NCBI RefSeq assembly: GCF_000156335.1
Contig: NZ_DS999213.1
Location: 568,382-613,319, forward strand
DNA: 44,938 nucleotides
Reading direction: 5' to 3'
Origin: Roseobacter sp. GAI101
Lineage (GTDB): Bacteria > Pseudomonadota > Alphaproteobacteria > Rhodobacterales > Rhodobacteraceae
Part shown: positions 43,791-44,938 of the stretch, in pieces
Layout of the letters: each line of letters starts with the position of its first letter
Numbering within the stretch: the stretch's first letter is position 1
Program-made: the position numbers and the translations under genes
The notes under the pieces: generated by a model
Databases searched by the model: none
What the model was told of the DNA's origin: nothing
What the model saw: the letters and a program-made list of their open reading frames with translations, nothing else

Positions 43791-44938
43791 CCACTTCAAA
43801 ACCCGTTCTCCGCCTTGAAGATATCGTCAAGACTTTTCCCGGCGTCCGTGCCCTTGATGGGGTGTCCTTTTCCGTCATGCCGGGCGAGGTGCATGCCTTG
43901 ATGGGGGAAAACGGCGCTGGCAAGTCAACGCTGATGAAAGTGCTGGGGGGCATCCACCAGCCCGACAGTGGTGCGATTTACATGGGCGACGACCGTGTGG
44001 TGATGGCGGGCCCGCTTGAGGCAAAGGCCAAAGGCATTGTCTTTATCCATCAGGAACTTAGCCTTGCCGAAGAGCTGAGCGTTGCCGAGAACATCTATCT
44101 GGGCGAATTGCCCCGCAAAAGTCTAGGACGCGTGGATTGGGCGACATTGGCCGACCGTACGAACGCGATCCTGAAGAAGCTGAACGTCGGCTTTGACGCC
44201 AACACGCGTGTGGGCGATCTGTCCATCGCGAACCAGCAGATGGTCGAGATCGCGCGCGCGCTGACCGTGGATGCCAAGGCGGTGATCTTTGACGAACCCA
44301 CGGCATCGCTGACAGACGCGGAAAAGGTGGTTCTGTTCGACGTCATCTCTGATCTGAAATCTGATGGGGTGGGCATCATCTATATCTCGCACCGGATGGA
44401 AGAGATCTTCAAGATCACTGACCGCATCACCGTACTGCGCGATGGCCAGTATCAGGGCACCGTAAACACAGCTGACAGCACCGAGGAATCTGTGACCCAG
44501 ATGATGATCGGCCGCACACTCGATCTCAGCCGGAGTACCGCGACTCACGAGCTTGGCGATGTGGCTCTTGAAGTGCGCGGGCTCAGCTGCGGAAAACTCT
44601 ACCAGAATGTAAGTTTCAACGTCCGCAGAGGCGAGGTTGTGGGTTTCTACGGGCTGGTCGGCGCGGGCCGGACCGAGATCGCCGAGACACTTTTTGGACT
44701 GCGCAACCCGTCGGCGGGACAGATTATGCTGGATGGCGAGGAAGTCCGCATTCATTCACCTGCCGATGCCATCGCGCGCGGTATTTCACTGGTGCCCGAG
44801 GACCGCAAGGGTCAGGGTCTGGTGCTTGGGATGAACTGCCGGGACAATATGACTCTGCCACAGATTGATGACCTCAAGACAGGCCCGTTCGTGGCCGAAG
44901 TGCCGAGATCGCGATCTTCGACCAGTATCGCGATCAAC
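43787..44938 (+). CDS. Sugar ABC transporter ATP-binding protein, 5' part, frameshift at edge
   Basis: RbsA/XylG-type ATPase with two nucleotide-binding domains; the first ~380 residues are in the window. Domain 1: Walker A GENGAGKST, signature LSIANQQMVEIARAL, Walker B VIFDEPTASL, ISHRMEEIF. Domain 2 begins with GLVGAGRTEIAETLFGL and SLVPEDRKGQGLVLGM. Near 44893-44896 the meaningful frame shifts (…GPFVA continues as SAEIAIFDQYRDQ in another frame), as if one C had been lost from a short C run. ATGA overlap with the permease gene. Confidence 0.9.
   Translation, partial: MTTSKPVLRLEDIVKTFPGVRALDGVSFSVMPGEVHALMGENGAGKSTLMKVLGGIHQPDSGAIYMGDDRVVMAGPLEAKAKGIVFIHQELSLAEELSVAENIYLGELPRKSLGRVDWATLADRTNAILKKLNVGFDANTRVGDLSIANQQMVEIARALTVDAKAVIFDEPTASLTDAEKVVLFDVISDLKSDGVGIIYISHRMEEIFKITDRITVLRDGQYQGTVNTADSTEESVTQMMIGRTLDLSRSTATHELGDVALEVRGLSCGKLYQNVSFNVRRGEVVGFYGLVGAGRTEIAETLFGLRNPSAGQIMLDGEEVRIHSPADAIARGISLVPEDRKGQGLVLGMNCRDNMTLPQIDDLKTGPFVAEVPRSRSSTSIAIN

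Noticed and set aside
1..44938. CRISPR arrays, rRNA genes and intact tRNA genes
   Set aside because: No regularly spaced repeats, rRNA stretches or complete cloverleaf sequences were found; only a tRNA-Ser 3' fragment is present.

Overview
The window looks like a chromosome (or chromid) segment of an alphaproteobacterium, most likely a Rhodobacteraceae/Roseobacter-group member. This is inferred from the high GC content, the protein family repertoire (alphaproteobacterial-style lpiA/MprF, YrhK, DUF1003, a patatin/bdhA ketone-body cluster) and the gene order; no rRNA or intact tRNA is present to confirm it. Gene density is high and most genes sit in tightly packed operons.

Region 1 (1-25040) is a respiration/envelope-stress block. 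It opens with the 3' part of a bo3-type ubiquinol oxidase operon (cyoB-cyoC-cyoD), then a tautomerase with a strong terminator, a quinone-dependent pyruvate dehydrogenase (poxB) and an FMN glutamate-synthase-like membrane protein. Next come an EEP-family hydrolase plus cardiolipin synthase, a class II glutamine amidotransferase that seems to start at AUA, and a sensor kinase/response regulator pair divergent from a six-gene envelope operon (HdeD - DUF1003 - MprF/LpiA - DUF202 - rhomboid-like - YrhK). An EmrAB-type efflux pair, two stress-type small proteins, and a ketone-body/PHB operon (patatin - acetoacetate decarboxylase - cytochrome b561-like - 3-hydroxybutyrate dehydrogenase) read leftward. 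A secreted small protein and an MscS channel close the block.

Region 2 (25041-33023) is an accessory zone centred on the last 22 nt of a tRNA-Ser gene (27013-27034). An intact tyrosine integrase lies to its left and the decayed N-terminus of a second, different integrase to its right, so the site has been used repeatedly. To the right are a decayed SARP-type regulator/alpha-beta hydrolase gene with an IS5-family fragment, a 971-residue alanine-rich coiled-coil protein, and a decayed serine resolvase. Residues ~205-401 of the coiled-coil protein resemble, by motif order, the RNase-like modules of polymorphic toxins. This protein is the best candidate for something undescribed in the window.

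Region 3 (33024-44938) is a carbohydrate/polyol catabolic locus of two divergent operons. Leftward: a regulator made of a winged-helix domain fused to a solute-binding-protein domain without signal peptide, an SDR, an M24-fold protein, a KduD-like SDR, a ketodeoxyfuconate-dehydrogenase-like SDR and an FMN alpha-hydroxy-acid oxidase. Rightward: a ribose/xylose-type ABC transporter (binding protein, SDR, two permeases, ATPase). The binding-protein gene carries two single-base frameshifts and the ATPase a third at the window edge, all at short G or C runs, so base-calling error must be separated from real gene loss. The substrate is not readable from sequence alone.
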